A stretch of DNA of 64,000 bases from Rhizobium leguminosarum (lineage in GTDB: Bacteria > Pseudomonadota > Alphaproteobacteria > Rhizobiales > Rhizobiaceae). Location: NCBI RefSeq assembly GCF_001652265.1, contig NZ_LWBS01000461.1, positions 62,001 through 126,000 on the forward strand. Direction: 5' to 3'. Position numbers and translations under genes: made by a program. Positions 17,196 through 26,713 of the stretch are shown piece after piece; the stretch's first letter is position 1, and every line of letters starts with the position of its first letter. The notes below the pieces were generated by a model, which saw only the letters and a program-made list of their open reading frames with translations, ran no database searches and was not told the DNA's origin.

Positions 17196-20100
17196 CTACT
17201 TGGAGATCAGGCAGCTTCCGCCCGCTGCGCGATACTGTTCGCAGAGTGCTGCGGCCTCGTCCTTGGAACCAGCCGGAATGCGGACACGATAGAAAGTGCC
17301 CTTGCCGGCGATATCGGCCCTGCGGATCTCATGACTGCGGCCACCGAGCACGCTGGCGAATTTCTTCGACAGGTTGGCATAGGATTTGGTCGCCTCGTCT
17401 TCCGAAGGCAGCGAGGCGATCTGGATGCCGTAGCCGCCGGCGGATGCAGCCTGCTGTGGCTTTGCGGCGACTGGCGCTGCGGCCGCGACTTCAGTCGTCT
17501 TCGGCTGCTGTGCGGGCGGGCGGACATTGCCCTTCTCGGTCACTGTGCCGACGACGTTGACGGGCTGATCGGCCGGACGGGCGGTGGGGATCGGAGCGGT
17601 ATCGACAATCGCCGAGGTCTTGACCGGGCGCACCGGGGCAGCGACCGGAGCGGGATTTGCGGCCTGCGCGTCGGCACTGCCGGCGAGCGGCGGCTGTACC
17701 GGCGCGGTTTCGACGGGGGCTGCAGAACGAGCATCGGCGGAAGCGACCTCGGCGCTTGCCGGGAAGCTTGCGGCCGTTCCACCGACGGGAGGCACAGGCG
17801 GGGTCGATTGTGCGGATGGGGTCGACTGAGCCATCAACGGTGGCTGAGCCGGCGGCGTCGGCTGGGCAGACTGCGTCGGCGGGGCAGACGGCGCGGGCTG
17901 ATCGACGGGCGCCGGTTCCTCGCGGGCGACCAACGTACCGTCAGGCTTGACGATCATCGTGCGGACCTTGCGCGGCGAAACGGACGGCGTCTTGTCGGCG
18001 TCGGTTGCCGGAGCGTTGTCGGCATTGTTCTGGGTTGGCAGCAGACGCGGATCTTCCGTCTCACCGACCGCAGTCGGCGTGACCTGATCGTCGGCGTTGG
18101 GGTTCTCGTCGTCCTCAGGCAGCGCTTCCGGTGTCAGCGTGCGCTGGACGACATCGACGGGCGCCTCGTCGGAAGAAACGAGCGCCTTCTGCTTCGGCTC
18201 TTCGGCAGAACCCGCAACGCGGTCGTAGACGGCCTTGTCCTGGTTCGGCACGGTCTTGCCACCAGGATTTTCCGGAACGACCTTGACCGGCTCCTTGTCG
18301 GCGGTGATCACACGCGGCTCACCGGACGCGACAATGCCGAGCCCCTCGCCGTTCCAGACGGAGGAATATACGCCATAACCGACGCCGGCAAAGACCACGA
18401 GCACGACGGCCCCGGCAAGCAGCCGGCGCATCGACCGGGCGCGGCTGAAATCAGCGGCCTGGCTTGCCGATTCGATCCGAACTTCAGAGGTCTCACGGCG
18501 CTCGACCGGTTCACGCACGCTGCGGCGGAAATCCTCCTCCAGCGCCCGTTCGAAATCATCGAGGCCGTCGGCGATGGTAGGCTTGACAGGCCTTGCCGCC
18601 GCGGCAGCCGTATCCCGGGCAGGCGCCGGTGTTTCCCGCGGCTTGGCCGGTTCGAAGAAACTGGCGATCTCTGCGTCGAGATCGAACTCGTAATCTGCGG
18701 TTTTCGCGACCGGGGCGGGCTGCTCCACTGGCGGCAGCGCCGGCACGTGCATGTCGTCGACGGTCTCGGGACGATCCTCCGGGTCAGAGATCATCGCCGG
18801 ATCGAATGGCAGGTCGTCAGTTGACTCGCCGGCGGACGCCCAGTTGAAAGACGGAGCCGGAGCTGGAGCCTGCGGCTCGGGAACGAAGGCCGGAGCCGGC
18901 CGCGAGGGGGCAGCAACCTGTTGGTAAGCCGGAGTTTGCGGCTCAGGAGCAAAAACGGGAGCTGACCGAGGCGGGACGGCCGCTGCCTGCTGGGGAGCAG
19001 GCGCCGGCATCTCAAGCTGCGGCACGGGCTCGGATGGCTCGGAGAAATCGAGATCGGCGAGTTCCAGCTCGATGCCGGCAAGATCCAGCTCGAAATCATG
19101 GCCAGCGAAGGGGTCTTCGGCTTCCGGTACCGGCTGCGGCGCCCGCGAATATGCCGTTGCAGCAGGCTCTGGCGCCACGACCTCTGCAAGCTGCGGCGCG
19201 ACTGGCCTTGCGGCTTCGGCAGCATAGACCGGAGCAGGCCGGACGGGCACTGCGGCGACTGGTGGGGGGGCGATCACCTCGGTCTGGACAGGCGCGTCTG
19301 CCACGGGGGCGGCAGGAACGGGCGCGGACTCAATCGATGCGGGCGGCGGCGTGACGGGCGCCGAATTGGCACGTTGCGGCACAGGATAACGCGAGACGTC
19401 GGCGAGCAGATCGTCAAGATCGAAAGTGCCGGCGGTGTGCGGAACATCAGGCACGACCTCGGTCAGCGCGGCATCGGCCTGGATCTCGCCCTCGACGGCG
19501 GCGGCGATGAGATCGAAACCGGCATCGGACCCGAAATCCTGCAGTTCTTCCTCGACTTCGACGAATTCTTCGGCCTCGGCAGGCTCTTCCGGCGCGATCA
19601 CCTCATCATGGCGGTCGAGTTCGGCGGGGAAGCCAAGCGACGGAGAAGCGGATTCGAATTCTTCGGAAGGTTCGATAGCGGCGACAGACGCCGGCGGTTC
19701 GATGACAGGTTCAGGCTCCAGGACAGGAAGATCGACAGACGGCACTTCAGCTGCCGGTGCTACGACCGTTTCGGCCACAGGCTCCGGCAAAACAACCGGT
19801 TCTTCGCGTTTCGGAGCATGGAAATTGGCAAGCGGCAGCCTGATGCTGGCAGCCGACCATTGCGGCGCCTTGGCGGGCTGCGCCAGCGAAGAGACGGGTG
19901 CGGCGCCGATCGACAGCTCAAGCTCCTCGATCAGATCGCGTGCACCGCCGAATGCTGATTGCAGCGATGCCTCGGGCTCCGGGGAAAGCTGCTCCGCCCA
20001 GTCGGCGGCTGGCGCTTCCCCATTCCCTGTCGCAGGCGCAGCTGCTTCTTCGGCCTCAACCGCGGCGACGGAAACCGGCTCAGGAACCTCCGCATTTTCG

Positions 20101-20396
20101 GCAGCCGGAGAAGCATCGAGAACCGGCTCGACGTAATCTTCAGGCATGCCATCAGAGATCGGCTCGGCGGGCCGGTCGAGCTCTGCGAGCGGACGGGGCG
20201 AATCGTAACGGTCGAACTCACGCCCCAGCTCGTCCTCGAGATCGAGGGCGGGCTCGCGGCGTTCGGCCTCGGTCACCGTATTCGCTGCAACACGCGGCTC
20301 GAAGCCGACGATACGGGCAAGTTCAGCCAACGGATCATCGTCGGCAAACAGATCGTTTTTTCCGCGCGTATCATACGCAAGTTGTTTATCAGCCAT
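17196..20396 (-). CDS. SPOR-domain inner-membrane protein
   Basis: This large protein (1066 residues from the chosen ATG) has a long acidic, Pro/Ala/Glu-rich cytoplasmic region (about residues 1-650). One transmembrane helix follows (LLAGAVVLVVFAGVGYGVY), then a low-complexity Pro/Ala/Ser periplasmic linker, and a C-terminal SPOR domain of about 75 residues starting near GGYGIQIASLPSEDEA. SPOR domains bind denuded glycan strands at division septa, so a division or wall role is likely. The start MADKQLAYDTRG is preferred to an ATG eight codons earlier. Its place between argS and nagZ is typical of alphaproteobacteria. The repeats and low complexity make homology outside the SPOR domain weak. 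Confidence 0.9.
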   Translation of the reverse strand: MADKQLAYDTRGKNDLFADDDPLAELARIVGFEPRVAANTVTEAERREPALDLEDELGREFDRYDSPRPLAELDRPAEPISDGMPEDYVEPVLDASPAAENAEVPEPVSVAAVEAEEAAAPATGNGEAPAADWAEQLSPEPEASLQSAFGGARDLIEELELSIGAAPVSSLAQPAKAPQWSAASIRLPLANFHAPKREEPVVLPEPVAETVVAPAAEVPSVDLPVLEPEPVIEPPASVAAIEPSEEFESASPSLGFPAELDRHDEVIAPEEPAEAEEFVEVEEELQDFGSDAGFDLIAAAVEGEIQADAALTEVVPDVPHTAGTFDLDDLLADVSRYPVPQRANSAPVTPPPASIESAPVPAAPVADAPVQTEVIAPPPVAAVPVRPAPVYAAEAARPVAPQLAEVVAPEPAATAYSRAPQPVPEAEDPFAGHDFELDLAGIELELADLDFSEPSEPVPQLEMPAPAPQQAAAVPPRSAPVFAPEPQTPAYQQVAAPSRPAPAFVPEPQAPAPAPSFNWASAGESTDDLPFDPAMISDPEDRPETVDDMHVPALPPVEQPAPVAKTADYEFDLDAEIASFFEPAKPRETPAPARDTAAAAARPVKPTIADGLDDFERALEEDFRRSVREPVERRETSEVRIESASQAADFSRARSMRRLLAGAVVLVVFAGVGYGVYSSVWNGEGLGIVASGEPRVITADKEPVKVVPENPGGKTVPNQDKAVYDRVAGSAEEPKQKALVSSDEAPVDVVQRTLTPEALPEDDENPNADDQVTPTAVGETEDPRLLPTQNNADNAPATDADKTPSVSPRKVRTMIVKPDGTLVAREEPAPVDQPAPSAPPTQSAQPTPPAQPPLMAQSTPSAQSTPPVPPVGGTAASFPASAEVASADARSAAPVETAPVQPPLAGSADAQAANPAPVAAPVRPVKTSAIVDTAPIPTARPADQPVNVVGTVTEKGNVRPPAQQPKTTEVAAAAPVAAKPQQAASAGGYGIQIASLPSEDEATKSYANLSKKFASVLGGRSHEIRRADIAGKGTFYRVRIPAGSKDEAAALCEQYRAAGGSCLISK

Positions 20397-20457
20397 GCCT
20401 ATCCCACTCGCAAACGCCAACGCTCAAATGCCAGCGCATTGTGGGGAAATGGTGACG

Positions 20458-22215
20458 TTATCGCATTTCGTCCGGTGCGGCAGTGCCTGTAATGGCGAGT
20501 CCCGACTTCAAAACCGACGCGACGGCGTACACCAGCCCAAGTCTGGCAATACTTGATTCTCGGTTTTTATCATTAACAAATCGTAATTCCGTCTGATCTT
20601 TACCTTTGTTCCAGTGCGCGTGGAAGGAACTGGCGACGTCGTAGAGGTAAAAAGCGATGCGATGCGGCTCCTGCGACTGGGCCGCTGCCTCGACGACACG
20701 CGGGAATTCAGCAAGCTTGGCGACAAGCTGCAATTCGGCCGGATCGCCAATGCCTGCAACGGTTTTCGCGAGTTTCTCGGGCGAGACATCGAGGTCGAGA
20801 AAAGCCTCCCTCGCCTGCCGGAAGACCGACATGCAGCGAGCATGCGCATATTGCACGTAGAAGACTGGATTATCTTTCGATTGTTCCGTCACTTTGGCGA
20901 AATCGAAGTCGAGCGGTTCGGAATTCTTGCGATAAAGCATCATGAACCGGACCGAATCACGGCCGACTTCTTCGACGACGTCCCGAAGCGTGACGAAATC
21001 GCCCGAGCGTTTCGACATCTTCACCGGCTCACCGTTGCGATAGAGCTTGACGAGCTGGCAGAGCAGCACTGTCAGCTTCGCCTTACCGTCCGAAACGCCA
21101 CGTGCAACCGCTTCCAGGCGCTTGACGTAACCGCCATGGTCAGCGCCAAGCACATAGATCATCTCGTCGAAACCACGGTCGAACTTGTTCTTGAAGTAGG
21201 CGACGTCGGCGGCGAAATAGGTGTAGGAGCCATCCGACTTGATCAGCGGCCGGTCGATATCGTCGCCCACTTCGGTCGAGCGGAACAGGGTCTGTTCGCG
21301 ATCCTCCCAATCCTCGGGCAGCTGGCCCTTCGGCGGCGGCAGCGTGCCCTTATAGACATAGCCCTTGAAGGTCAGGTCGTTGATCGCGGTGCGGATCGCG
21401 GCCGCGCCATTGGCATGCAGGGTGCGTTCGGAGAAGAAGACGTCATGATGGACGTTCAGCGCCGCCAGATCGTCGCGGATCATCACCATCATCGCATCGA
21501 TCGTGCGGTCCTTGACGATCGGCATCCATTGGTCTTCCGGCATGTTGTGCAGCCGCACGCCGTAATCGGCAGCAAGCGACTGGCCGACGGGCACAAGATA
21601 GTCGCCGGGATAGAGACCCGAGGGGATTTCGCCGATCTTTTCGCCGAGCGCTTCGCGATAGCGCAGGAAGACGGAGCGGGCGAGCACGTCGATCTGCGAG
21701 CCGGCGTCGTTGATGTAATATTCCTTCTCGACGCCATAACCGGCAAAAGCGAGCAGATTGGCGAGCGCGTCGCCGACGACAGCGCCACGGCAATGGCCGA
21801 CATGCATCGGGCCGGTCGGGTTGGCCGAGACATATTCGACGTTGACCTTGCTGCCCTTTCCGAGCGTCGAGCGGCCGTAATCGGTACCGGCGCCGATCAT
21901 CGAGGCGAGCAGCCGCTGCCAGTAGCCGACGGCAAGACGGATGTTGATGAAGCCGGGACCCGCGACCGAGACATCGGCGACGTCGGAATCTTCTTTCAGC
22001 TTGGCGATGATGACATCGGCCAGCGCGCGCGGGTTGGTTCCGAGCGGTTTTGCCAGCACCATTGCGGCATTGGTCGCGACATCGCCATGGCTCGCGTCAC
22101 GCGGCGGCTCGACAGTGATGCGGCCGAAATCGAGCTCGGATCGCTTTTCCCTGACCAGATCGATCTGTTCAAGGGCGGTTTTGATCCTGGCTTCGAAGTC
22201 GGTAAAAAGGTTCAT
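20458..22215 (-). CDS. argS: Arginine--tRNA ligase
   Basis: The 585-residue class I synthetase charges tRNA-Arg. It shows the N-terminal Add1 domain, the HIGH motif as [12 protein letters not shown] near residue 135, the KMSK-like signature [10 protein letters not shown], and a C-terminal anticodon-binding DALR domain. Full length. It follows dgt by 65 bp. Confidence 0.97.
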   Translation of the reverse strand: MNLFTDFEARIKTALEQIDLVREKRSELDFGRITVEPPRDASHGDVATNAAMVLAKPLGTNPRALADVIIAKLKEDSDVADVSVAGPGFINIRLAVGYWQRLLASMIGAGTDYGRSTLGKGSKVNVEYVSANPTGPMHVGHCRGAVVGDALANLLAFAGYGVEKEYYINDAGSQIDVLARSVFLRYREALGEKIGEIPSGLYPGDYLVPVGQSLAADYGVRLHNMPEDQWMPIVKDRTIDAMMVMIRDDLAALNVHHDVFFSERTLHANGAAAIRTAINDLTFKGYVYKGTLPPPKGQLPEDWEDREQTLFRSTEVGDDIDRPLIKSDGSYTYFAADVAYFKNKFDRGFDEMIYVLGADHGGYVKRLEAVARGVSDGKAKLTVLLCQLVKLYRNGEPVKMSKRSGDFVTLRDVVEEVGRDSVRFMMLYRKNSEPLDFDFAKVTEQSKDNPVFYVQYAHARCMSVFRQAREAFLDLDVSPEKLAKTVAGIGDPAELQLVAKLAEFPRVVEAAAQSQEPHRIAFYLYDVASSFHAHWNKGKDQTELRFVNDKNRESSIARLGLVYAVASVLKSGLAITGTAAPDEMR

Positions 22216-22280
22216 CGCACTCTTCCATGCATAGGCTGTGCCAAAGGCTCAAATCGGCCCCCGGCGTGGGCGACCGCTGC

Positions 22281-23498
22281 CTATCGCAAATCAGGAGTGT
22301 GGTCAAACAACCGCCTGTGGGCACTGATCGCATAGGTGTCGGTCATGCCGGCGAGATAATCGCCGACATGGCGGGCCTTCGGCGCATCGGACAGGCCGGC
22401 GATATGATCGACCCAGTAATGGCTTTGCATCTCCTTCGGATTGGCCATGTAGGCGGCAAAGAGATCGGTGACGATCTGGGCAGCACCGGCACGGATGCGC
22501 ATGATATCGGGATTGCGGTAGATGCGCTTGAAGAGCATCGCCTTGATCTGCCTGTCGGTCTCGGCCATCCCCCCGGAAAAGGTGGCAATAACCTGGCCGG
22601 CGCCGCGGATGTCGCCCGCACTCTCAGGGCGCAAGAGGGACAGGCGCTGCTGCGCTACGCCGATCACGTCTTCGACCATGCGGGTGATCTGGCGGCGCAT
22701 GATCTCATGGGTGAAGCGGCTCGGCTCCAGGTGCGGATATCGCTCCCTCACCTCGGCCATTAGCCCGGCAAGAAACGGGATTTCCTCCAGCATGTCGAAA
22801 GTCAGGTAGCCGGAACGCAGGCCATCGTCGATATCGTGGGTATTATAGGCGATGTCGTCGGCGATCGCCGCGACCTGGGCTTCGAGGCTGGCATAGCTTG
22901 CAAGCTCGAGATCGTGCAGCTCGCAATAATCGAGGATCGGCTGCGGAACGGGACCGTGCGTACCGACTCCATCCGGCGTCAGGAGCGGACCATTGTGCTT
23001 GACGAGACCTTCCAGGCTTTCCCATGTCAGGTTGATGCCGTCAAATTCGGCATAACGCCTCTCCAGCTTGGTCACGATGCGCAGCGATTGTGCATTGTGG
23101 TCGAAGCCACCATAGGGCAGCAGCACCTCGTGCAGCGCATCCTCGCCGGTATGACCGAACGGCGTGTGGCCGAAATCGTGCACGAGCGCCACGCCTTCGG
23201 CCAGATCCTCGTCGAGCTTCAGCGCGCGGGCCAGAGCGCGGGCGATCTGCGCCACTTCGATCGTATGCGTCAGCCGGGTGCGGTAATGATCGCCGTCCTG
23301 GGCGATGAAGACCTGGGTCTTGTGCTTCAGCCGGCGGAAGGCGGTGGTGTGGACGATGCGGTCGCGGTCACGCTGGAAATCGGAGCGGGTCGGGCTTCCG
23401 TCCTCCTGATAGAGACGTCCGCGCGTCGTCCAGGGGTCGGCCGCATAGACCGCCCTTTCACTGCTGCCGAAACCCAAAGCACGCGTATCGATCGTCAT
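22281..23498 (-). CDS. dgt: Deoxyguanosinetriphosphate triphosphohydrolase-like protein
   Basis: The 405-residue HD-domain hydrolase is of the dGTPase type 2 family, releasing tripolyphosphate from dNTPs. It has [14 protein letters not shown], the metal-binding [10 protein letters not shown] and the HD motif [15 protein letters not shown]. Length is normal for this subfamily. It is divergent from the ErpA-like gene across 220 bp that should hold both promoters. Confidence 0.94.
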   Translation of the reverse strand: MTIDTRALGFGSSERAVYAADPWTTRGRLYQEDGSPTRSDFQRDRDRIVHTTAFRRLKHKTQVFIAQDGDHYRTRLTHTIEVAQIARALARALKLDEDLAEGVALVHDFGHTPFGHTGEDALHEVLLPYGGFDHNAQSLRIVTKLERRYAEFDGINLTWESLEGLVKHNGPLLTPDGVGTHGPVPQPILDYCELHDLELASYASLEAQVAAIADDIAYNTHDIDDGLRSGYLTFDMLEEIPFLAGLMAEVRERYPHLEPSRFTHEIMRRQITRMVEDVIGVAQQRLSLLRPESAGDIRGAGQVIATFSGGMAETDRQIKAMLFKRIYRNPDIMRIRAGAAQIVTDLFAAYMANPKEMQSHYWVDHIAGLSDAPKARHVGDYLAGMTDTYAISAHRRLFDHTPDLR

Positions 23499-23720
23499 TC
23501 TTCACCGTCATCCTGCAAGTTGCCGCATCTGCCCATTGACGCCGCTTTGTGCTCTTCATACCTATAGGTCGATGAAACGGCAAAGAGGCTCTTCCCTAAT
23601 CGCTTCGACGTATCATCGCCTTTTCGCGAAGATTATGTTAAGTTTCTTTGATATCAGGCATTTGAACATTCAAGTGCCAAAACCCATTCTCTCCGGATCT
23701 TGACCCCGGCAGGAGGAAAT

Positions 23721-24053
23721 ATGACGGATACAAGTGTAACCCTTTCAGATGCCGCGGCAAAGCGTATCGCTGCGATCGTCGGCGCCGAAGCCGGCAAGAG
23801 CGCCTTGCGCGTTTCCGTCGAAGGCGGCGGCTGTTCGGGCTTTTCCTACAAGTTCGATCTTGCCGACAGCGCAGCGGACGACGACATCATCGTCGAGAAG
23901 AACAATGCCAAAGTGCTGATCGACAGCCTGTCGCTCGTCTACATGGCGGGCTCGGAGATCGACTTCGTCGACAATCTGCTTGGCCAATCCTTCCAGATCA
24001 AGAACCCGAATGCAGTGGCAAGCTGCGGCTGCGGCACCAGTTTCTCGATCTGA
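23721..24053 (+). CDS. erpA: A-type iron-sulfur carrier (ErpA/IscA/HesB family)
   Basis: The 110-residue protein carries iron-sulfur clusters to apo-enzymes. The three cluster-binding cysteines are in place: GGGCSGFSY near residue 37 and the C-terminal SCGCGTSF. The start follows AGGAGG at 23711-23716, and an ATG seven codons earlier lacks this spacing. It is outside any suf or isc operon here, which fits an ErpA-type housekeeping carrier; the exact paralogue name is inferred. Confidence 0.88.
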   Translation: MTDTSVTLSDAAAKRIAAIVGAEAGKSALRVSVEGGGCSGFSYKFDLADSAADDDIIVEKNNAKVLIDSLSLVYMAGSEIDFVDNLLGQSFQIKNPNAVASCGCGTSFSI

Positions 24054-24079
24054 ACGTCTAAACGCACGGACTCCTCATC

Positions 24080-24112
24080 AAACCGGCCGAAGAATTCCTT
24101 CCGGCTGGTTTA
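24080..24112 (+). terminator. Putative terminator after erpA
   Basis: An imperfect stem (aaaccggccgaag / cttccggctggttt, with one wobble and one bulge) lies about 27 bases past the stop codon and is followed by a T-containing stretch. Confidence 0.5.
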
Positions 24113-24154
24113 TCGTCTTGTCCGCCGGTGAAAGACCGCGATAAAAGAAGCGCA

Positions 24155-24261
24155 CTAAAGTGCGCTGCATCGACGCTGATTCATGCGGTGCGCCTTAGCC
24201 CTTTGTTTTTATGCCTGTCGTTATCCCAGAACCGCTGCACACTTCTGGGCGACATGCATTA
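24155..24261. repeat. RIME1-type intergenic mosaic element, copy 4
   Basis: Two palindromes are present: ctaaagtgcgctgcatcgacg ... ttcatgcggtgcgccttag, and cctgtcgttatcccag ... ctgggcgacatg. The linker ccctttgtttttatg joins them. The element ends 19 bases upstream of the xthA start, so it forms part of the xthA leader. Confidence 0.86.
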
Positions 24262-24280
24262 TGCGGAACGGGACGGAGCC

Positions 24281-25072
24281 ATGAAGATCGCGACCTGGAA
24301 CATCAACGGCGTCAAGGCGCGCATTGACAATCTCACGCAATGGCTGAAGGATTCCGATCCGGATATCGTCTGCCTGCAGGAGATCAAGACGGTCGACGAG
24401 GGCTTTCCACGGCTGGAGATTGAGGCGCTCGGCTATCACGTCGAGACGCACGGCCAGAAAGGCTTCAATGGCGTGGCGATCCTCTCCAAGAGTTCACCTT
24501 TCGAAGTGAACCGCGGCCTGCCCGGCGATCCGCTGGACGAACAGGCGCGTTTCCTCGAAGCGGCGTTCACGCTGTCCGATACGCGCATCCTGCGCGTCTG
24601 CTGCATCTACCTACCAAACGGCAATCCTGTCGAAACGGAGAAATATCCCTACAAGCTCGCCTGGATGGAGCGTCTACGGACGTTCGCCGCTGAACGGCTG
24701 GCCTATGAGGAGATGCTGGTTCTTGCCGGCGATTACAATGTCATCCCGGAACCACACGACTGCTTCGATCCCAAGGTCTGGGAAAACGACGCACTATTTC
24801 TGCCACAGACGCGGGAGGCGTTCCGCAGGCTCGAAAATCTCGGGCTGACGGATGCGGTGCGTGCGACGACGGATGCGACGCAGTTCTATTCCTTCTGGGA
24901 TTATCAGGCCGGCGCCTGGCCGAAGAACAACGGCATCCGCATCGACCATCTGCTGCTGTCGCCGGAAGCTGCCGACCGAATGACATCGGCAGCGATCGAA
25001 AAACATGTGCGGGCCTGGGAAAAGCCGTCCGACCACGTGCCTGTCATCGCCTATTTCGATTTGGCGGGCTGA
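24281..25072 (+). CDS. xthA: Exodeoxyribonuclease III
   Basis: The 263-residue AP endonuclease / 3'-5' exonuclease acts in base-excision repair. Motifs are KIATWNINGVKARI at the N-terminus, CLQEIKT with the metal-binding Glu, LAGDYNVIPE, GIRIDHLLLS and the catalytic SDHVPVIAYF at the end. The start was set at the ATG after GGACGGAG, not further upstream inside the RIME1 repeat. It is bracketed by RIME1 copies 4 and 5 and converges on exoR. Confidence 0.96.
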   Translation: MKIATWNINGVKARIDNLTQWLKDSDPDIVCLQEIKTVDEGFPRLEIEALGYHVETHGQKGFNGVAILSKSSPFEVNRGLPGDPLDEQARFLEAAFTLSDTRILRVCCIYLPNGNPVETEKYPYKLAWMERLRTFAAERLAYEEMLVLAGDYNVIPEPHDCFDPKVWENDALFLPQTREAFRRLENLGLTDAVRATTDATQFYSFWDYQAGAWPKNNGIRIDHLLLSPEAADRMTSAAIEKHVRAWEKPSDHVPVIAYFDLAG

Positions 25073-25089
25073 GCGTCCGATCGGCGCTT

Positions 25090-25193
25090 AGAGCGGTTCA
25101 GCTTTTAACGGAAGCGCAGGACCGCTCTAGCCTTTTGTTTTTACGCAATTCCGGACGGAAAACCGCTTCGCACTTTTCCTGGAATTGCTCTAG
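25090..25193. repeat. RIME1-type intergenic mosaic element, copy 5 (variant)
   Basis: The first palindrome is agagcggttcagc ... ggaccgctct and the second is gcaattccgga ... tggaattgctctag, joined by ccttttgtttttac. The arms differ in sequence from the other four copies but keep size and layout, so it is a distinct subtype. Its last bases form the TAG stop codon of exoR on the minus strand. Confidence 0.8.
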
Positions 25194-25993
25194 TCGTCGG
25201 ACCCGCTCGCGATGGTGTGCGACAGCGATACCGCCGTGCGTCGGTCGGATTCGTTGGCAACCGAGAAGGCCTGCTCCTGCAGCGCTTCCATCCAGCCGCA
25301 GTCCTTGGGCTTGCAGCGGTCGAGTGCTGCCGTCATCAGCGCCAGGCCGCGAGCCGTCTGGCCTTCGTCGAACAGAATATTGCCGAAGACTGCCATGGCG
25401 CCAGGATGGCCACTCTTGCGGGCCTGGTTTAGCCATTTCTTGGCTTGCTGCGGGCTGGCATTGCCGCCCTCGCCGGCCAGCATCATCTGCGCCAGCTGGA
25501 ACTGCGCCTCGGGCACGCCAAAGGTGGAGGCCACCTGAAAATAAAGCTGGCGCGCCTGGCTGAGGTCGATCCTGACCGGGCTGCCGGCAATGCCATGCTT
25601 GTAATAACTGGCGAGCGAGAGCAGCGCGTTGACGAAGAAACCCGTATCTTCCGAACCAGGTTCGACGCCCTGCTGGGCGATCTCGCTATAGATCTTGAAG
25701 GCTTCAAAATCATCCTGCGTGACACCGTCGCCGTCGGCATACATATTGGCGAGCGCCCAGCGCGAGCCGGTGTGCCCCTTTTCGGCGGCGTATTTATAAG
25801 CTTCGACCGCCTCTTCCTTCTGGCCGTTCTTATAGGCTTTGAAGCCGAACTTGAAGAGATCGAAGGGTCCGGATTCCTTGCTGACGCCGCCTTTGATATC
25901 GAATGCGCGGCACGGACCGGACAGCGCCAGCGCTACGGCTATCGACATGCCCACCAGCATGAATTTGAACAGTTTGAACTCGGACGTCACCAT
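25190..25993 (-). CDS. exoR: ExoR, periplasmic Sel1-repeat regulator of exopolysaccharide synthesis
   Basis: The 267-residue exported protein resembles, from memory, S. meliloti ExoR over nearly its whole length. Shared phrases are AFDIKGGVS, PFDLFKFGFKAYKNGQKEEA, AAEKGHTGSRWALANMYA and EAFKIYSEIAQQGVEPG. ExoR binds the ExoS sensor kinase in the periplasm and holds the ExoS-ChvI system off; its proteolysis, for example at acid pH, raises succinoglycan and lowers motility. A signal peptide ends near residue 30 (ALALSGPCRA) and several Sel1-like TPR repeats follow. Start MVTSEFKLFKFM matches the S. meliloti N-terminus in form. The neighbour xthA is also conserved. Confidence 0.93.
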   Translation of the reverse strand: MVTSEFKLFKFMLVGMSIAVALALSGPCRAFDIKGGVSKESGPFDLFKFGFKAYKNGQKEEAVEAYKYAAEKGHTGSRWALANMYADGDGVTQDDFEAFKIYSEIAQQGVEPGSEDTGFFVNALLSLASYYKHGIAGSPVRIDLSQARQLYFQVASTFGVPEAQFQLAQMMLAGEGGNASPQQAKKWLNQARKSGHPGAMAVFGNILFDEGQTARGLALMTAALDRCKPKDCGWMEALQEQAFSVANESDRRTAVSLSHTIASGSDD

Positions 25994-26669
25994 TTCAACC
26001 GATTTCTTTCGTTCATCCCAGGCAGGCGGCAACGGCGCTGGCGCCGTGCATCCCGCGGATGTATTCCTTCGAGGCGAGCGATCCCGCGGCGAGCTCCATG
26101 GCTCCTTTGCCCGCGTCGCATCCAGCCCACTGGCCTTTTCTCAAAGGCGATATTCTCAGCACATCCTTCAGAGCCACCCGGCTCCCTGCATGGCCCGACT
26201 GCAATTTCCGTGGCACTCTTTCGGCAGGTGCGGCATCCGCCTTCCCGCCCTCATCGCATTCGTAAACAGTAAATGTGACGAAACCGGTATCGACATTTCC
26301 GGCAAAGCCGGGCTGCTCATCCGAGCGGGTCGAAAACAACGACAATGAATGGATCGACGACTTCGTCGCGAGGCCGGATTGTCGGCCGGAACAGCCTTGT
26401 TCCAAAAGCGAAACGACCGCAATCAAACGATTATCGCCAATCGCGCCGTACGATCTGGTGTTATCGGAAAAAAATCGACCCATGCTACTCTTTACACGCA
26501 CCGTATGCCTGCCATCTCCCCGCCCGCAAATAGCGCTGCGCCCTCTTTGTGGCGGGAAATGGACAAATTCGCCCCACCACCACCATACGCCAAACGTCGT
26601 AAAAATGTGTTGCTGAATCGTCACAAAACGGGACCGGGAAATGGCATGATTAACGGGCGCGAATAAAGT
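25994..26669 (-). other. Long intergenic region upstream of exoR
   Basis: No convincing gene is seen in this stretch of about 680 bp. One long minus-strand reading frame crosses it (26013-26696) but matches nothing I recognise and has no good ribosome-binding site. The region probably holds the exoR promoter and a long leader. I found no strong hairpin or clear ChvI-binding motif by eye. Confidence 0.5.
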
Positions 26670-26670
26670 A

Positions 26671-26691
26671 GAGCCCGGCACTGCCGGGCTC
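26671..26691 (-). terminator. Terminator hairpin of the FadL-like gene
   Basis: A perfect 10-bp stem (gagcccggca / tgccgggctc) with a 1-nt centre lies 22 bases beyond the stop codon. The downstream minus-strand sequence (tactttattc) is moderately T-rich. Confidence 0.7.
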
Positions 26692-26713
26692 TTCAATTCT
26701 TCAAATGGGAGAA

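Noticed and set aside
26013..26696. 227-codon minus-strand frame upstream of exoR
   Set aside because: No family, no ribosome-binding site and Ser/Arg/Gly-rich composition typical of chance frames; left as intergenic.
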